Positions 62,233 to 64,000 of a stretch of 64,000 nucleotides of DNA are shown here, piece after piece. The stretch comes from Neomoorella thermoacetica (lineage in GTDB: Bacteria; Bacillota; DSM-521; Neomoorellales; Neomoorellaceae), in assembly GCF_001875325.1 (NCBI RefSeq), contig NZ_MDDC01000004.1:62001-126000 (forward strand), given 5' to 3'. The notes beneath the pieces were generated by a model, which had not been told where the DNA came from, did not search any database, and worked only from the letters and a program-made list of their open reading frames with translations. How positions within the stretch are numbered: the stretch's first letter is position 1; each line of letters begins with the position of its first letter. Made by a program: the position numbers and the translations under genes.

Positions 62233-62416
62233 ACCCCTCATGGGAAGCTAAACGCCCCCTTCCCCCTAACCCAGAAAATGCAGGCGAGGCAAGGGGCGGA
62301 GGGCACAGCCGGAGGGCGACCTGGTTCGAGACGCTGGATACTCTTGCGAAGCCGTAGCGAGGCGACGGTGAACGTGTGGGGATGGCAACGTGGCTTCAGG
62401 AACGAGAAGTATAGCA
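62233..62416 (+). repeat. 184-bp dispersed repeat, copy 2, between trpC and trpF
   Basis: It has the same order of conserved blocks as the copy at 48058-48241 (opposite strand): CCCCTCATGGG at the start, GGAGGGCGACCTGGTTCGAG, GCGAGGCGACGGTGAACG, GTGGGGATGGCAACGTGG, and TTCAGGAACGAGAAGTA at the end. It sits in the only large gap of the trp operon (trpC to trpF, 249 bases), where the other genes overlap or abut. No target-site duplication or transposase is seen. Confidence 0.78.
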
Positions 62417-62459
62417 CTCTGCTTTTGCCAAAACCATTTTTTCGGTGGAGGAAAAGAAT

Positions 62460-63137
62460 GTGGTCAGAGTAAAAATCTGCGGCATTCGGGATTGGGAAGA
62501 AGCCCGGATGGTTCTCGACGCCGGTGTTGACACCCTGGGCTTTGTTTTCGCCAGGAGCCCCAGGGAGATCAAGCCGGAAGCCGCCCGGGAAATAATCACC
62601 AGGCTGCCGCCCTTCACCACAACGGTTGGTGTGTTTGTCAACGAACCGCGCTATAGCCTGATGGAGATAGCCTCCTTTTGCCGCCTGGATGTCCTGCAAC
62701 TCCATGGGGATGAGCCGCCCGAGTACTGTCGCGGTCTCTCCCAGCGATTGATCAAGGCCATCCGGGTACGGGACGCCGCCTCCCTGGCCGGCCTGGAAGC
62801 TTACCGGGAGGTCCAGGGTTTTCTCCTGGACGCCTGTGTCCCGGGAAAGGCCGGGGGTACCGGTACGACCTTTAACTGGGAACTGGCCCGGGAAGCAGCA
62901 ACAGGTGGTAAACCGGTAATCCTTGCCGGAGGCCTGACCCCTGAGAATGTCGGCGCCGCTATCCGGGTGGCGCGCCCTTACGCTGTCGATGTCTCCAGCG
63001 GGGTGGAAGTCGGCGGCCGCAAAAACCCGGCCCGGATAGCCGCTTTTCTGGAGGCAGTAAGGAAAGCCTGGGAGCACCATATGCGCCCGACAGCCAGTAG
63101 TTGCCATAAGGCATCGGATGCGGAGGGGGATTTTTGA
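62460..63137 (+). CDS. trpF: Phosphoribosylanthranilate isomerase TrpF
   Basis: The 225-residue TIM barrel has [15 protein letters not shown] (catalytic Cys), [27 protein letters not shown] and a C-terminal [14 protein letters not shown] plus [15 protein letters not shown] with the catalytic Asp. The start was set at GTG 62460 with GGAGG 8 bases ahead. Its stop overlaps the trpB start by one base. Confidence 0.95.
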   Translation: MVRVKICGIRDWEEARMVLDAGVDTLGFVFARSPREIKPEAAREIITRLPPFTTTVGVFVNEPRYSLMEIASFCRLDVLQLHGDEPPEYCRGLSQRLIKAIRVRDAASLAGLEAYREVQGFLLDACVPGKAGGTGTTFNWELAREAATGGKPVILAGGLTPENVGAAIRVARPYAVDVSSGVEVGGRKNPARIAAFLEAVRKAWEHHMRPTASSCHKASDAEGDF

Positions 63138-64000
63138 TGACTTTACCAGATAGCCAGGGTCATTTTGGCCCCTATGGGGGGAGATTTGTACCCGAAACCC
63201 TCATGCCGGCCCTGGAAGAGATAGAACAGGCTTACCGGGAGGCCTCCCGGGATAAAGAATTTCAAAAAGAACTTCAGTATTATCTCCGGCAATACGCCGG
63301 CAGGCCGACTCCCTTGTATTACGCGGCCAACCTTACCCGGCACCTGGGCGGGGCCAGGATTTATCTGAAAAGGGAGGATTTAAACCATACGGGTTCCCAC
63401 AAGTTAAATAACGCCCTGGGCCAGGCATTGCTTGCCCGGCGTATGGGCAAGAAACGCCTCATTGCTGAAACAGGAGCCGGCCAGCACGGGGTGGCTGCGG
63501 CTACGGTGGCGGCCCTCCTGGATATGGAATGCGTCGTTTATATGGGTGCCGAAGACACCCGCCGTCAGGCCTTGAATGTCTTTCGTATGGAACTCCTGGG
63601 GGCCAGGGTGGTCCCGGTGACATCCGGTAGCGCCACTTTAAAGGACGCCATCAACGAAGCCCTGCGGGACTGGGTCACCAACGTCCGCACCACTTATTAC
63701 CTCCTGGGTTCGGTGACGGGGCCCCACCCGTTTCCCATGATGGTGCGGGACTTCCAATCCGTCATCGGCCGGGAGGCCAGGGAGCAAATCCTGGCCGCAG
63801 CCGGCCGCCTGCCGGATCACCTGGTAGCCTGCGTCGGCGGGGGCAGTAACGCCATGGGACTTTTTTACCCCTTCCTCGCAGAAACGGGGGTCAGGATGTG
63901 GGGCGCTGAAGCCGCCGGGCTGGGACTGGAGACCGGCCGCCACGCCGCTACTTTAACCGCCGGTCGCCCCGGTGTCTTCCAGGGGGCCTACAGTTACCTG
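63137..64000 (+). CDS. trpB: Tryptophan synthase beta subunit TrpB, 3' truncated by window edge
   Basis: The frame opens at ATG 63137 (TGATG overlap with trpF) and runs to the end of the window, 288 codons of about 395. It begins with [20 protein letters not shown], then [20 protein letters not shown] (PLP Lys), [56 protein letters not shown] and [16 protein letters not shown]. It is the typical TrpB1 form, which implies a trpA beyond the right edge. Confidence 0.96.
   Translation, partial: MTLPDSQGHFGPYGGRFVPETLMPALEEIEQAYREASRDKEFQKELQYYLRQYAGRPTPLYYAANLTRHLGGARIYLKREDLNHTGSHKLNNALGQALLARRMGKKRLIAETGAGQHGVAAATVAALLDMECVVYMGAEDTRRQALNVFRMELLGARVVPVTSGSATLKDAINEALRDWVTNVRTTYYLLGSVTGPHPFPMMVRDFQSVIGREAREQILAAAGRLPDHLVACVGGGSNAMGLFYPFLAETGVRMWGAEAAGLGLETGRHAATLTAGRPGVFQGAYSYL

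Noticed and set aside
62233-62416. Group II intron or tRNA-like element for the dispersed repeat
   Set aside because: No domain V-like hairpin, reverse transcriptase or cloverleaf fold could be drawn from the sequence.
62238-63107. Long minus-strand open frame (about 289 codons) opposite trpF and the repeat
   Set aside because: It is antisense to the clear trpF gene and to the dispersed repeat, has no homology I recognise and no matching ribosome site; a high-GC shadow frame.

Overview
The window looks like chromosome of a thermophilic, spore-forming, anaerobic Clostridia of the Moorella type. The support is a GC-rich Firmicute codon style with strong GGAGG ribosome sites and many GTG/TTG starts. 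It also carries sporulation genes (cotJABC, spoVAC-AD-AEb-AF, gerW, spmAB, dacF), a molybdoenzyme respiratory cluster, a proton-pumping pyrophosphatase, and Firmicute RNA switches (two c-di-AMP, one Mn2+, one TRAP-type trp attenuator). The genus is inferred from gene content and sequence style; no database was searched. No rRNA, tRNA, CRISPR array, phage or transposase gene was seen.

Layout, left part. The 3' part of an EAL-CBS-GGDEF c-di-GMP protein runs in from the left edge. Next (1.7-12.5 kb) is an accessory region on either side of which the 3' end of the spore-coat gene cotJC is repeated. Two decayed cotJC tails lie at 1.7 and 3.8 kb and the intact cotJABC operon at 11.5-12.5 kb. Between the first two copies sit a BrnT/BrnA-like toxin-antitoxin pair and a HEPN/MNT pair. 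Between the second and third lies a lipid-flavoured cluster: PlsC acyltransferase, patatin lipase, a fabH reduced to its two ends, a radical SAM enzyme, a winged-helix regulator, a phasin-like coiled coil, a UbiA-type prenyltransferase and a broken UbiB/AarF kinase. From 12.8 to 23.4 kb come a Tat-exported DmsABC-type reductase, a Mn2+ riboswitch driving a small His-rich zinc-ribbon protein, then a polyferredoxin, a second molybdoenzyme interrupted by TAG, a DmsB-like ferredoxin, a PucR regulator and a TorD chaperone.

Middle part. An ACT/DUF711 pair is followed by spoVA genes that run directly into two DUF2229/HgdB-like proteins and a 2-hydroxyacyl-CoA-dehydratase-type activase. A minus-strand otsA-otsB-galU operon for trehalose lies under a c-di-AMP riboswitch. 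Then come a glycogen-debranching-type enzyme, a GT4 glycosyltransferase, lysA, a CCA-type nucleotidyltransferase, an M50 protease, scpA-scpB, ytfI-gerW, dacF, spmAB, ogt, PAP2, an RluB-type synthase, cobO, ilvC and hppA.

Right part. A minus-strand K+-related operon (two TrkA-type RCK proteins, a UspA-like protein, a small membrane protein and an internally deleted APC permease) sits behind a second c-di-AMP riboswitch. A HutP-family RNA-binding protein and AroH chorismate mutase follow. The trpEGDCFB operon runs off the right edge. Its leader carries a 5-nt-period array of NAG triplets overlapping an antiterminator, the architecture of TRAP attenuation. A 184-bp dispersed repeat sits between trpC and trpF, with a second copy near 48.1 kb.

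The most notable features are the tandem cotJC tails bounding accessory blocks, the lipid cluster with its decaying members, three in-frame nonsense codons each one G-to-A step from Trp, the Mn2+ switch on a zinc-ribbon gene, osmotic genes under two c-di-AMP switches, the TRAP-type trp leader, the fusion of spoVA with a dehydratase-activase module, and the unexplained dispersed repeat.
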